From Cladobotryum mycophilum (taxonomy: Eukaryota; Ascomycota; Sordariomycetes; Hypocreales; Hypocreaceae): a stretch of 64,000 bases of DNA. Under the pieces are notes generated by a model that saw only the letters and a program-made list of their open reading frames with translations, ran no database searches and was not told the origin of the DNA. The DNA lies in contig CM071590.1 of the NCBI GenBank assembly GCA_036429605.1, positions 1,116,001-1,180,000 of the forward strand. The letters are read 5' to 3'. Made by a program: the position numbers and the translations under genes. Below, in pieces: positions 22,608 to 34,415 of this stretch (positions within the stretch are counted from its first letter, which is position 1; each line of letters begins with the position of its first letter).

Positions 22608-25216
22608 CTAACTGATTCTTCTCTCCAATACGGGGGCCAGGCCGTCTTTTTCCAGCTTGGCCCGAATCTCAGCCTCCGTCTCGCGACGGATGCGCTTGAA
22701 CGCAAGCTTCTCAAAGCGACTGAGACTCCTCCACCAGTGCTGACCGGCCTCGTGCTCGGCTATTCGCTCAAGCAAGTCGGCCGTCTTGACTCTCACCTCG
22801 CGTTCCTTATGGAAGAGACCGAGTGCGATATAAAAGAGTCCTGCGTGTGATTCTGGTGCTACGTCAAGCAGCAGGCAAATCTCATCGTAGGAGTGAATAT
22901 ACTTTGCCAAGCTAAGGTAGATGTCTCGACTCTGGGCAGGTGACAGGCGCTGCATGCGAAGTCGGTCGTGCATATGGGCTAAATCCAGCCCTTTAAGTGG
23001 ACGAACGGTGTACAACTGTGCGAGATCCTGAATCTCGATTAGTATCAAGCCTCATAAACCTTAGATTTCAAAGCACATACCTGAATGTAGCTGTAGTAAC
23101 TGCGAGTGTTACGCCAGCCCTCGATTCTCGTCACATTTCCAGCGAGCTCCTTGTACTTTGCTGTGTCATCTGCCCAGACATACCCATGCCCGCCAGGTCC
23201 CTCTATCGCCAAGTTTTGACCTTCGCCGCCAGGGTGCAAAGCACTTATGCCGTACACGCTTTCCTCAAATTGGGCAGCAATTCTCGTAAACTTGTTCACC
23301 CAGTCCCGCCACTTTGCACGAATCACACGCTCGCCATGCCTGGCGCCAATGCTCCTTAGGATATCAGCCATAAAGACTCCATCTCCAGTCAAGTCTTGCG
23401 CGGCACCGTTCACCCCACTCGCAACGCTGGCAAGGGTGGGATGTTGTTGTTGGAAATAGACCAGCCCCTCTGTGACTGCTGCCAGGTCGATTTTGCTGCT
23501 GATTTTTATACGTCCGCTAGGTAGGTCACACAAAATGTCCCACCATTCAGGATGGAGCTCAAACGTGGGATTGGTGACACCCGCAATAAACCCCGGGACA
23601 TTGAGCAAATCATCAATCTTGGTCAGGTCTGTGTAGGGGAATGCATGCCTGGTGAATCCCCGCAGCATCCCGCCAGACGCCAGCGCGCATGCTGCAAGAA
23701 CCGCTTCAGCCACCTCCCCAGAGGGCATGTTGTGTCCCAGGAAGATGATTCTTTTTTGCGTCAATAGGGCATTGACAAGCACAACGATTGGGTGCGTAGT
23801 AGCACCGTTTGTTGTCAGATGGGGGTGTAACACAAACGGCTGTGGGGATTTTACATGGGGTTCCGAGAAGTTCTGTATCAGCTTGATGAGGGAAAAATCC
23901 CCGACGGTTTCCGGCATGACGGCAGTGGGTATTTTGATAGGAATAGGGATGCCCTTGTACAAGACTTTGCTCTCGAACTCGTGAGTGTCCCGGGCCACAG
24001 AGTAAGCCGACTGCCCACCTTCGACGTGTGCTTTGGTGCCAGCCCTAGAGATTCCACCCGCATAAGGTGGGCTGTGGCTTCTGTCAACCGACCCGGTAGG
24101 GATAGGTTCGCCCCTGTCTTCGGCCATCCGCATCTGTATCATTCTTTCAAACTTCTCCACGAACAGATCCTTGTTTTCGCTTGCCAGCAACAAGTTCCGC
24201 TCAAGAAGACTCAGTTTGGGCATGAGAGACAAATCCATAGCATTGACCGAGTCGTACAGCATGGCCAAAGTTTCTGGCACGGGCGACTTGAAATATTCTT
24301 CCAAAGCAAGCAACAAGAGTGGCTGGTGCGAACATGAGACGTTAGTTCATGCAGTCAAATGCAAATGCCCGATGGGCCCGAGCAGTAATCACGCACCTTG
24401 TATATGTGCAAAAAAGGATGCCGTGTGCAGATGGCCATTGCCTTGACAACTGCTCCTCGTTTCACAGACTTGTCGTGCTTTGTATTTACCAGGTTCAGAA
24501 CATAGATGAGTGGGGGACCTTCTCCACCTTCAGGTTCGCTATCTGTTGAATCATCATCGTCGTCGTCCTCATCGTCATCGTCTTCATCTTCGTCGTCATC
24601 ACTTTCGTCTTCCTCCTCATCCTGGGTAGCAATACCGGCGGCCCTCTCCCGTCGCAATCTCCGCCTTTTTTCTCTTCTCTTTGGCCAGCCGCTCCTCATC
24701 CTCCTCCTCCGGTGTAGTATCCTTGTGGAGGAAAAATATTGTCCAATCCTGATTGCGAGCATGTGCCTGGTCGGGAAGCATCAGCTCGGCTAGCATGTTC
24801 TCATCTCCGGTAATTGCGACAGGATATTGATGTTCCATGATCGGGCCACGGTCAATATCAAACGACGCTACCAATATGTATTCGACATGGTTGGCTGTCG
24901 TCCCACGAGGGTACTGAGGTCGAAGCCTCCTTTGAGGATACGAGTCTGCGTTTACTCGCCGTGGGGCCGAGAGAGACGAATGTTGTGAAGAAGGTCCAAT
25001 TGATGGGGTTTTGGACTTGGAGCTCGGGTCGGAGGTCCGATCGGTGTCGGTCATCGGCGGATGAGGCGACCTAGACGGCCGCGAGTTGAGTGACATTTGC
25101 GACGAGGAACGCGATGGGGGAAACGAGGATAATGAGGTTCGGCGATGAGGCAAAGAAGCATTGGAGTTGTTGTTGATGCCGTTGGGTCGGGACATGTAGG
25201 GAAGCGCCATCGCCAT
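22608..25216 (-). CDS. AFI1: Afi1/SPA-domain polarity protein (Arf3 partner), one extra base
   Basis: Afi1 docks the small GTPase Arf3 at the cell cortex and helps polarise growth in yeast; the fungal homologue is DENN-like. Exons 25216-24397, 24322-23081 and 23027-22608. The Afi1 domain starts after a Ser/Pro-rich leader: [20 protein letters not shown], then [20 protein letters not shown]. The SPA (stabilisation of polarity axis) part includes [41 protein letters not shown] and [18 protein letters not shown]. An Asp/Glu/Ser run (GAT repeat, about 24545-24610) separates the two. The frame slips at the T run 24666-24671 (A run in the gene). Removing one base makes the exon sum (2482 minus 1) divisible by three, 826 aa. 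Confidence 0.88.
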
Positions 25217-26292
25217 TGTGATGGAGGATCAATCCGACACACCAAGGGTATCAAGCTTCTCCCAATGGCGAGCCCATCAGCCAGCTCCGAGGTGTCGGAT
25301 GGGACCAGACGATGCTTTCGGTTTCGGCAATTGCAAAAGCTGAATCACAGCTTAGACGTGGTCTACTCGGTAGATTCACAGCCTTGAGCTGCTGCTGCTC
25401 CCCAGAGGGGCCCTTGACCCTTGGGCTGTTCTCTGGCTCGAGCGGTCTACTATGGTTCTCGTTCCGCCAGGGTGACGCCCCTATCCACCCCACATACAGT
25501 GGTGGCAGCCACAGGGTTGCAGGCGCACGCGATTGCCGAACACCAGCAGACGTACAAGTAGGAGAGGGTAGTAGATGAGGGGGCCAATTGACAGATACTC
25601 GAATGCGAGGGATACCGAGACATGATCTGCTACGTTTTTGCGACGAGCCCTCCTGAAAGAAAGTCCCAAGCAGGGGCGTGAACTTGGTGTGGCTGTTTGA
25701 TCTCCCCAAAAGGGAAATGTGGTGTGTGTGTGGACGGACAGCCAACCCCTCCCGTGTCGCGCTGAAGGCCCCTGGAAAAGCGGCCAGTGATGGCGCCTAT
25801 AAGCGCTGGAGCCCTCTGTAAAGTGCCCCATTTGGCTGCTATCAAGTGACCTATCCCAGCGCGTCTATCACCATCAAGGCCCGTTTTTACGGCAGGGAAG
25901 GCTCGGTTAGCGCCGAGACCTTTAGGCGCCACTACAGCTACGCTGTGGCTCATCGAACTTACTCTGCATTCGGTGTAGAGCGCCACATCATGCACCAGCC
26001 ACAGAGAAGCATACCACTCATGCAAGGCTGTCGTTGTCATGGGCTCTTGATTTGTTTACTTTGGGGACAGCAGCCCACAACTGTCATCTGTAAGCCATCT
26101 TTCTCCCCACCACGACCCAGAACCAAGGACAGCCAGCATTCCACAGACAAATAGCTATCAAGCAATCCCTGCGTGCATATTTCTGCCAAGCACTCCCTCC
26201 TTTTGAAATCGGCACGTCCAGCCTCCACGTAGCTGTTTCTTGGCCAACCAAGTCGCCGGTCTCTCTGGGGCAGATCTCTTAACGAATCCATC
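25217..26292. promoter_or_regulatory. Divergent intergenic region, AFI1 / myosin light chain
   Basis: About 1.1 kb between the ATGs of two cortical-growth genes, presumably holding both promoters and 5' UTRs. No coding sequence recognised. Confidence 0.4.
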
Positions 26293-27343
26293 ATGGTACA
26301 AGCAAGAACCCTGCATCCATGCGGGCATCCTGCTAACGTTGCCCTTGCCAGTCTGTCTCCACGGCCTACAAGCCGTCTCCTCTAGGTTACGGATCTCCTC
26401 CGGCTGCTCGCAGTTCCCCTTTCCGAAGGCCTGAGTCTCCCGCCTCACCTTCCCCCTACGATATTCAACGACAACACCAAACGGGTCACCAACCAAGGGC
26501 AGCGCGGTCGGCAGCCCTTTACGATTCGAAAGACCAACGACACCAACCTCGCCCGATACACCGACGCAGCAAGAGGAGAAGCCCGAGCCCGAACCCGAAG
26601 CAAAAATGGTTACCTCACCCCATAGACCATCCTCGTCTGGATGGGGTGTTTCGTCAAAGTCCCTGGGAAGTGTCAATGCTCTTTCACAGCTCCAGCCAGC
26701 GCAGGTCAGGACGTTGAGGGATGGATTTCAGATCCTGGATCGGGACTGTGACGGAATCGTCAATAGAGAGGATGTAGCAGACATGCTCAATCAACTTGGT
26801 ACGTATCAAATGTCTCTTTTATTCGTTCGTTTGAGCTCTTCCTAACAGTCCATAGGTCTCCCTTCCGGTCCATTAGAAGTTGGGCAATTCTTCCCACCGT
26901 CGAAGCCGCAGACAATTAGTTTGGCCGCCTTCCTCAACTCGCTGGCGGAAAGCTTGGCTATACTATCGCCAAGTAGTGAGCTTATGTCTGCATTTTCTGC
27001 CTTTGACGATGATGACAGCGGTCAGGTAGACTGGGCTGAACTGAAAGATGCTCTATTGCACACACCGCCAGAAGCGGGACAGCCAACGCTCAGTGCGGCT
27101 CAGGTCGACAAGGTGGTGGAAGGCTTCACAGGTCGCCGAGCCTTCAACCGTAATATGAATGCTCACCTGGCAGCGAAGCGAGGAGAGGTGTTCAAGTATC
27201 AGGAGTTTGTCAACTCCATCATGGGGGCGAATGGAGGATCAGAGGGGCTTCACATCAAGGCTCCGAGGATCAGTAGGTGGTTACCAACCACCTCAATGTA
27301 TGATAGATGGGGTTTCTGGATTTTTGTACGGAGTAACGAGTGA
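26293..27343 (+). CDS. Myosin II regulatory light chain (EF-hand), one missing base
   Basis: Probable homologue of fission-yeast Rlc1/budding-yeast Mlc2, which binds the myosin II heavy chain in the cytokinetic ring. Exons: 26293-26295 (only the ATG), 26352-26798 and 26856-27343. The tiny first exon is supported by a GT donor directly after ATG, a GCTAAC branch and a CCAG acceptor. Exon 2 opens SVSTAYKPSPLGYGSPP, a Ser/Pro-rich extension of about 140 residues as in other filamentous fungi. Then come a first EF-hand (DRDCDGIVNRED) and a second loop (DDDDSGQVDWAE). A base is missing in the C run 26452-26456, just after SPASPSP. Allowing it, the exon sum is 939 nt (312 aa). The final about 40 residues are less certain and could be trimmed by an unrecognised intron. 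Confidence 0.82.
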
Positions 27344-29422
27344 TGCGATCATAGTTTACGACTGACTGGATTGGATAGCAAATACTGTTCCAAGTTTTTG
27401 AAGGAAGGGGGCGCAAGTTGGCAGGTTAATATGCATGCATAATATTGAATACCCATGCGTAAACACGAGAAAAGTCACGCTGCTACTGGGTGCCTTGCAA
27501 GCCCTGTTTATGGAACAGGTTCCCTATGGATTGAACTCGATGATCAGCTGGTGATTGTCAAACAAAAGAGTAAGCGGGCTGGTTGATAAAGAGCAAGATT
27601 GGCAGAGTGACGAAATGACTGGGCCAACGGCAGATTGCAGGCCCCAGAATGGCGAATGCAGGGCCAATGGGTAGCAACCCCGGGGCTCATGGGCCCTTTC
27701 TTGGCATCTTCGAAGTGTCTCAGGTGTTTGTGTGTGAATATTGCTTTTTACGTGCACTGGTCCGCTGAGGTCAACACCTGCCACAATCTCGGTATTGCCA
27801 GGGCCAAAAAAGGGTCTTTATCGTTTCCTGTCAGCGCGTTCCGTAGATTTTGTCTTGGACTTTCATTCCCGTAATGATGCCCACTCGGTCTGCCGTTTCT
27901 CATCCAAGTACGGAGGAGTACATACATACGGATTACAGGTCAAGTGACCTTGCTCGGACTGGACCCGGCACTGCGGCGAGTGCTTTTTGGCGGGATGCAA
28001 GGCTGACGTTCCCCCAGTGGACTTGCAGTGTTACAGTGGGTTTTGGATTGTTTCACTGCCCGCCAATTGTGCCATTGAGTTTCCCTGACCCACTGAACCT
28101 TCTAGAACCACGCCCCTATAGATGCAACTTTTTCGATAATTGACTCGATGAATTTACTCGCCATAGACTGTAACTGGCTAGCGAGAGGTGCTATAGTTGA
28201 AGGACATTTTAAGTACAGGCAGGGAGGCAGGCATCCATGGATCCATTCAAGGGAATAGGGAATAGATTTTCCCTCTCTAGGGGTGCCGGCCGCCGTTGCC
28301 ATAACAGCACAGTCACGGTGCATCCCAGCTGCACAGGTTATTGGGCCGATGCATTCACTGGGCGAAATTCCAGCCATATAATTCGGCGATGGGCGGCCTC
28401 GGCGATTGATGAGCACGCACACGAAACATACGAAGAAGCGAGCAGGGAACAAGAAAAGAAAAGAAAAAGAGGACAACAACAAAAAGTAAACAAAAAGACA
28501 GCCCCTCGTGCAAATATCCCCTGTTCCATTGGATCCATCTATCCGGCGGCTACGGCCCTGCAACAAGCCATTTCCCAGACATTCACGGTCTCCAGGCGGG
28601 TGTGCCTTGTTGTAAAACACCTTATTTACAGTGGAGAAGCCCTCGAAGACTTTCCAGGTTACTGGTCAGTGGTAGCACTGGTAGGTGACCACTGGTTGAT
28701 GACCCCCTGGCATTGGTTCCCGTCACCTCGAGCCCCAGCACCCAGCGGCCCGCCTCCCGGGTAGTGGTACATGCAAGCATACAGGTACATTCCAGAGGAC
28801 AGGTGGGTGTATTTTTCCCTTCAGTGGCTCAAATAGAGAGACCACATTCAACGAAATTTCTGACGTGCCCCCCCAGCCAGCCAACCCGCCCGCCGCCAGG
28901 TCACCAATCTCATCAGTCCAGTCCAGTCCAGTCCAGTCCAGTCCTGATCCAGTCAATCCTGTGTTGTCCTTTTTCCTGATGAGCCTGACGAGGTTGTTGT
29001 GCAGCTGATAAATCGTGGGCTGGCTGGCTGGCGAGTTCGCTTGTTGTCTTTGCTTCTCCTACTCCGACTTCGTCATATCATTTCGCTTTTTTCTTCCTCT
29101 CTCTTCTCCCTCCTTCTCTTTTGCCTGCTATTGCATTTCCATTCTTTACCTACCTACCCATCCATCCATCCACTGGCAGGCTGCCATTTCATTTTCCTGC
29201 CCACCCCTGACACAGCGCCGGCTGACGACGGATTACCCTACTATCCACTACAGTGACACGGCGCCAGCCCCCCCAGGGCATTTCTGTCTGTCCTAGCTTT
29301 TTAATGCCCGTTTATTGCCTAGATACTCCATACAGTCCTCTGGAGTTCCAAGTATCCGGCATAACCTTGTTACGGGATAGCCCTTTACAACAACCCTCCA
29401 ACGAGTTTTAACTTTGGCCCCA
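27344..29422. other. Intergenic, 2.1 kb
   Basis: No recognised gene. Contains a TACGGAGTA motif at 27327-27335 (overlapping the end of the light chain gene) and a variant at 27909-27920. A CAGTC pentamer array lies at 28914-28943. The last 400 nt are C/T-rich and likely the promoter/5' UTR of the DnaJ gene. Confidence 0.45.
28914..28943. repeat. CAGTC pentanucleotide array, six copies
   Basis: Six perfect head-to-tail CAGTC units in noncoding DNA about 480 bp upstream of the DnaJ gene. Confidence 0.9.
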
Positions 29423-31615
29423 ATGAAGCTCTTCAGCAGCAGTAAGAAACCGGCATCGAAGAAGAACGCCTCAGGTTCCAGTCTTGATGAGAGCGAGGAA
29501 GCTCAAACTCAGAACCCTAACAATAATCCCGAGCCCTCTGCGCCCACAACAAAGTCTTCTTCTACCTCTCCCAACAGAAAGCCTTCGCGGCCACTCTCCT
29601 ATCGGGACGTAAAATCTTCTTCGTCAACAAAGTCTCGCCTCTCGAGACACTCAACCGACCCAGGCTCTTCTTCACGTCGCTCCGCCAAGTTCGACCCGGA
29701 CACGCATCCCTTGAACCTGCCTCCTGAAGAGCGAAAGCGGTTATCAGAGTTATCCACTGCTGCCATGAGCAATCGCAACTCCATGGACGTCGACAAGGAA
29801 CCTGTTAATGGCGCTGCGTCGCCGCCGCCGGCCAAGTCGACTGCGTCGGCTCAGAAAAACTTCGCAGTGCCCATTCCCAATGGAATGAATCACGACGAAG
29901 ATGCCGCGCCCCCGCCCCCGCCGCACAAGTCCAATCCGTCCAGCCCCATTCCCACCACTCTAGAGGATGCGGAAATATACAAGACGGCGGGCAACAGATA
30001 CTTCAAGGAGAAGAACTATGCCAAGGCTGTTGAGCAGTACAGTAAAGGTTTGCATTTGCATTGCATATACCCCGGTTATTGATGAGATACTAATGCCATT
30101 GATTTTTTTTCGGTAGCCGTTGATTTGTTCCCAAATTCGGCGCTGTACCTGGGAAACCGGGCCGCTGCCTACATGTCAAGCGGAAATTATGAGGCTGCAT
30201 TGGACGACTGCACTCGCGCCACGGATATCGACCCACAGAATGCCAAGGTCTTGCTGCGTTTGGCCCGCATTTACACTGGACTTGGACGTCCAGATGAGGC
30301 CATGACAACATTCAATCGAATTCACCCACCACCGTCCGCCAAGGACATGTCTTCAGCCAAGGAAATGCTTCATCACATCAAATCGGCGCGAGACTCCTTG
30401 CATCGAGGAACCGCCATGTCTATGGTGCTCCACGCTCTGGATCAGGCTGAGCGAGGACTCGGCCCTGGAGTCGCCAGGCCCCGCAAGTGGCAGCTCATGC
30501 GGGGCGAGGCATACCTTAAGATGGGTCGTGAGAATTCCCTTGGCGAGGCACAAGGTATTGCCATGTCGCTTCTGCGCAGCAATAGCCAAGACCCCGAAGC
30601 GCTGGTTCTTCGAGGACGTGTTCTCTATGGACAAGGTGACAATGAAAAGGCCATGCAGTACTTCCGTATGGCGTGCAGCTGCGACCCCGACTATCGAGAT
30701 GCCATCAAGTGGTTGCGAATTGTCCAGAAGCTAGACCGCATGAAGGAAGAAGGCAACGCAGACTTTAAGGCTGGCCGCATACAGGCGGCCATCCAGAAGT
30801 ACACGGATGCACTGGCTATCGATCCCACCAATAAGAGCATGAGCGCAAAACTGCTGCAGAATCGTGCACAATGCAATATTAAGCTTAAGCTATACGATGA
30901 GGCTATTAAAGATTCTGAGCGGGCTTTCAGTCTTGATCCAAGCTATACCAAGGCACGGAAAACCAAGGCTAATGCATTGGGACTGTCTGGCAAGTGGGAG
31001 GAGTCGGTGAATGAATGGAAGTCTATTCAAGAGTTAGACCCAGAAGATCGCACCGTTCCCAAGGAGGTTCGCAAGGCCGAACTGGAGCTCAAGAAGAGTC
31101 AGAGGAAAGATTACTATAAGATCATGGGCTTGGAGAAGGACGCTGATGCCAATGACATCAAGCGCGCATATAGAAAGATGGCCGTGAAGCTGCATCCTGA
31201 CAAGAACCCCGGGGACGCTGAAGCTGAGGCCAAATTTAAGGATATGCAGGAAGCCTATGAAACATTGAGCGATCCTCAGTAAGTGCCCACATTCGGACGT
31301 TATCGTCTCAAATACTAACTACCAGATAGGAAGAGAGCTCGCTATGACAACGGCGATGACCTGCTGGACCCATCTGACATGTTTAGCTCTGGTGGTATGG
31401 GTGGCGGTATGGGCGGCATTGACCCCGAGATCCTTTTCAGCATGATGGGTAACCAGGGAGGCTTCGGTGGTGGTGGTGGTTTCCGATCCGCTGGAGGATT
31501 TCCGGGAGGGGCTGGAGGCTTCCCTGGAGGAGCTGGCGGTTTCAATTTTGGCGGCCATGGTGGCGGTGGCAGACAGCGAGGGGGCTTTGGAGGTGCTGGT
31601 TTCCCCTTCTCGTGA
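29423..31615 (+). CDS. TPR-DnaJ co-chaperone (DNAJC7/Tpr2-like)
   Basis: Likely links Hsp90 and Hsp70 through TPR repeats and a J domain. Exons 29423-30047, 30117-31278 and 31330-31615, 690 aa. After a Ser/Lys-rich disordered leader (about 175 residues) come TPR motifs ([78 protein letters not shown] and [12 protein letters not shown]). The J domain follows: [20 protein letters not shown] with the catalytic HPD in [11 protein letters not shown] Gly/Phe-rich tail ends at a TGA (31613-31615). That stop is directly followed, in the same frame, by a 102-codon coding-like extension (see 31616-31924). The first in-frame ATG is at 29423; the frame upstream has no ATG. Confidence 0.92.
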
Positions 31616-31924
31616 CCAGCCGATGATGAAGAAGACGAAACGGAGGACGGCAAGGACAGTGAAAGCAACGCTGAGCCTGATGGGTCGTCCTCCCGTAAAC
31701 ATCACCATGCGTCAAGCAGCAAACTACAAGACGACTTCCAGCAACACCGAGTGACTCGCGACGAGCTGGTTGACTCTATGCGACGATATGGCCTGTGGCT
31801 CTTGGCGGCACTCGTTCTACTGCCGCTGCCACTGGTCGCTCTGGGCTTGATAGGCATGGCATTTGTATACACGTGCATGAAATACAGTGTGCAGCGCCGA
31901 GGCAGAAACAGCACAACAGGATAG
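31616..31924 (+). other. In-frame coding-like extension of DnaJ gene with membrane segment
   Basis: Immediately after the DnaJ stop codon the same frame stays open for 102 codons to a TAG at 31922. It reads as protein: an acidic stretch (DDEEDETEDGKDSES), a His/Ser linker, RVTRDELVDSMRRYG, a strong hydrophobic segment (LWLLAALVLLPLPLVALGLI) and a basic tail (SVQRRGRNSTTG). This could be an alternative tail-anchored C-terminus reached by splicing out 31560-31619 (GT...AG, 60 nt, keeps frame, removes the TGA) or by stop readthrough, or it may be an unrelated small membrane-protein exon. No canonical branch site is seen in that 60-nt interval. Confidence 0.45.
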
Positions 31925-32474
31925 ACATGTTTTGGAAGTTTTAACGCGCATTTCTCATTGCTACGGCGTTACGGGACTAGAAAGAGAACGGGAGACGATG
32001 AAGTCGGTCTTTTTACTGCTACCCTTGTTTGACTTTGCAACAAAACGGAGGGGAGCCGGTTGGAAAGGAGAAAGGGATGACATGGGAGAAAAAGGGAAAG
32101 ATTGCTTGGATCCAGCAAATGCCTGCTGAATGGGACTACGCGCTGTTGAAGGCAGTAATGGTCTAGGGGGCTGGACTGGGCTGATAGCATATCCGCTGTA
32201 TAGTCGCGAAAGTATATAGATGAATACGGGACGTCCCATCTTTCCCACGAAGTATGGCTTCAAAAGAAAAATAATTGTTTTTGTATCGGATGTAGCCCTT
32301 TTTTTCTCCATAATGACTCCAATACCAATGCTGCAACCGTGAATTCATTGACATTTGGGTATACGCCTCGAACGCCAGTAGCCAGCTCCATGAATTTATC
32401 CATAGCGCTGGCATGATAGACCTCCCCTTTCTAATCCATACCATTGTTGGTCTGTTGGTCGACCAGGGGCTCCT
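31925..32474. other. Convergent intergenic region
   Basis: 3' regions of the DnaJ locus and MED10. Nothing else recognised. Confidence 0.5.
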
Positions 32475-33113
32475 TTAATGGCCTGTTCCTTGCCCGCTCC
32501 CAGTAGCCGGCCTGCTCGCCAGCGTCATCCCCGCCCCAGCAGCACCCTCAATGTTCGCGCCGCTCCCACCGGTGGCCTCCAGCACGCGGGCCACGTCCTC
32601 CCTAAGCTCGGGCATGGCGGTGGACATTTGCTCAGCCAGGACGTCGCGAAAGGAGGCAAAGGCGTTCATCTTGCCGCGCATGAGCTGGTTGCCGCGGCGG
32701 ACGAGCTCGACGAACTCGCGGGTGTAGATGTCTGGGTTGCGGCCGTTTTCGACGTATTCGAGGAGCTCGGGGGGCACGGAGGGGAGGGTGTGAGGCGGGG
32801 AGGCGGCCGTGTGGAGTTTTTGGAGGGATTGGGAGAGGGTTTTGCTGGGGAGCTGTTAGCGAAACAGGCGAAGAGAAGTAGGGATTTGGGTGTCTAGGGG
32901 GAATAGTACACTTCGTTGGAGAGGACGTCTCTACTGGAGCGCCCCATTGAGTCGTAGGTTGAGACTTGGACCATGATCTGGTAGAGGTCTTGGATGATGT
33001 CCTTGAGCTGTTCTGCACACAGGGAATTAGTATGAGAGAGCGGTTAGATGTGGATAAAAATGATGGGTCATACGCTCAATGCCATCGTGGTCTATCCGAT
33101 CGACGGGAGCCAT
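32475..33113 (-). CDS. MED10: Mediator subunit 10 (Med10/Nut2)
   Basis: Middle-module subunit of the Mediator complex bridging activators and Pol II. Exons 33113-33074, 33012-32912 and 32852-32475 give 172 aa in frame. Family segments: the N-terminal helix EQQLKDIIQDLYQIMVQVST, LSQSLQKLHTAA, and the signature VPPELLEYVENGRNPDIYTR followed by EFVELVRRGNQLMRGKMNAF, the Med10 core. The Gly/Ala-rich C-terminal tail is not conserved. Length and structure match filamentous-fungal Med10. Confidence 0.93.
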
Positions 33114-33540
33114 GATTGCGACTGGTGGAGGAAGTGAAGCTGTGAGGATTGGTATTGAGAAAGTCTTGGAGCTTGGAAATATTGTTGAAGGTCATCATCG
33201 CATCGATAAGCACAGCCTGATGCAGGTAGGCTTGGTGCAAGGCTTATCCGTAAGAGTGGGGCAGACCCTCCACTGTTAGCCGCTAATTGATGTTGGCAAT
33301 TGCCTGCAGTCAAAGCCAAGATTTCAGGTCCTTACTCACTAGATTACCTTATGTACTTTGTAATTTTGCATACATCGAGGAGGTGATACAGCAGCAGTGG
33401 TCTTTGTTTGATTCAATTATCTGTCTATCCCACAATAGTACTACTACAACGGATGGAATTGTTCTTTTTTTCTTTTTTTTTTTCTTCTTTCATTTTGCGA
33501 AGCATTTTATCATGTACATATTTGTTTCCTTTCCTGCACA
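33114..33540. other. Intergenic
   Basis: MED10 promoter and 3' end of the SDR gene. T-rich run at 33465-33492. Confidence 0.5.
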
Positions 33541-34415
33541 TCAACGAGTGGTATAGCCGCCGTTGGCAAAGATGGTCTGCCCTGTAATCCATCCACCCTC
33601 GGTACAGAGGAATCTGACGAGAGGAGCAATGTCTTGGACATCGGTGAGCCTCCCTTCTAGAGCCTGACTCTTGTGGTATGCAACGGCCTCGGGTGCTTCC
33701 TGTGGGTAGAAAAATGCTGCATAAGAAATGGTTAACCTTGAACGCCTAGGGGATGACGGGCTTTTACTACTCACGAGTATCCATAGGGCCAGGGGCAACA
33801 TTGTTGACGCTCACTCTTCGGGGCTGGAGTTCCTTGGCGACTCCTCGGCAGAAGTGCTCGACAGGGGCTTTGGAGCCGGCATATGAGGTGTAGAATCCGG
33901 TAAAGGCAGCTAACAATGCCGTTACGATGGTGATGAGCTTGCCGCCATCTGATACGTGTTTGGCGCCGGCTTTGAGGATGAGGAAAGCTGACTTGGAGTT
34001 GATTCTGCAAGGGCCACATCAGTATCAGGTCATGGCCACCGGAGAGATGGGCTTGCGGGTTGCACGTACGCAAACATCTCATCGTACTCGGCTTCTGTGA
34101 TGTCTGTTATGGGCTTCTTCAAGACCTTGCCAATGGTGTTGATGACGATGTCGATCTTGGCAAAGTCCTGGAGGACGGAATCAAAGAGCTTGTTTACGGC
34201 TGCCTCGGTCGTGAGGTCGCCTTGGTAAAACCTGACCTTGAGGCCGGGGAACGAGCGTCTGAACTCCTTTTCCAGCTTGGCAGCATCTTCCCCGGTCTTG
34301 TCCGAGTTGTAGTGCAGAGCGAGACTCGCGCCAAGGGGGCCAGTTCTTTGGCGATGGCAGCACCGAGGTTCTTTGCGCCGCCGGTGATGAGTGCGACTTT
34401 ACCTTGAAGGGCCAT
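33541..34415 (-). CDS. Short-chain dehydrogenase/reductase, one missing base
   Basis: NAD(P)-dependent classical SDR of unknown substrate. Exons 34415-34070, 34004-33775 and 33716-33541. The cofactor motif is LITGGAKNLGAAIAKEL (TGxxxGxG-like); next are DIVINTIGKVLKKPI, the helix INSKSAFLILKAGAKH, the catalytic Ser region (TIVTALLAAFTGF) and the active-site YAGSKAP (YxxxK). The end is FLCTEGGWITGQTIFANGGY, as in fungal 3-oxoacyl-ACP-reductase-like SDRs. A base is missing in the G run 34335-34339 just after AKELAPL. With it the sum is 753 nt (250 aa, normal SDR length). Not adjacent to any pathway gene I recognise. Confidence 0.87.

Noticed and set aside
28237..28764. 175-codon frame starting MDPFKGIG
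   Set aside because: No domain, mixed composition, no splice partners; it lies in simple-sequence intergenic DNA.
31467..31754. Alternative + frame across the DnaJ tail
   Set aside because: Composition is that of a shifted Gly-rich repeat; the in-frame extension is far more protein-like.
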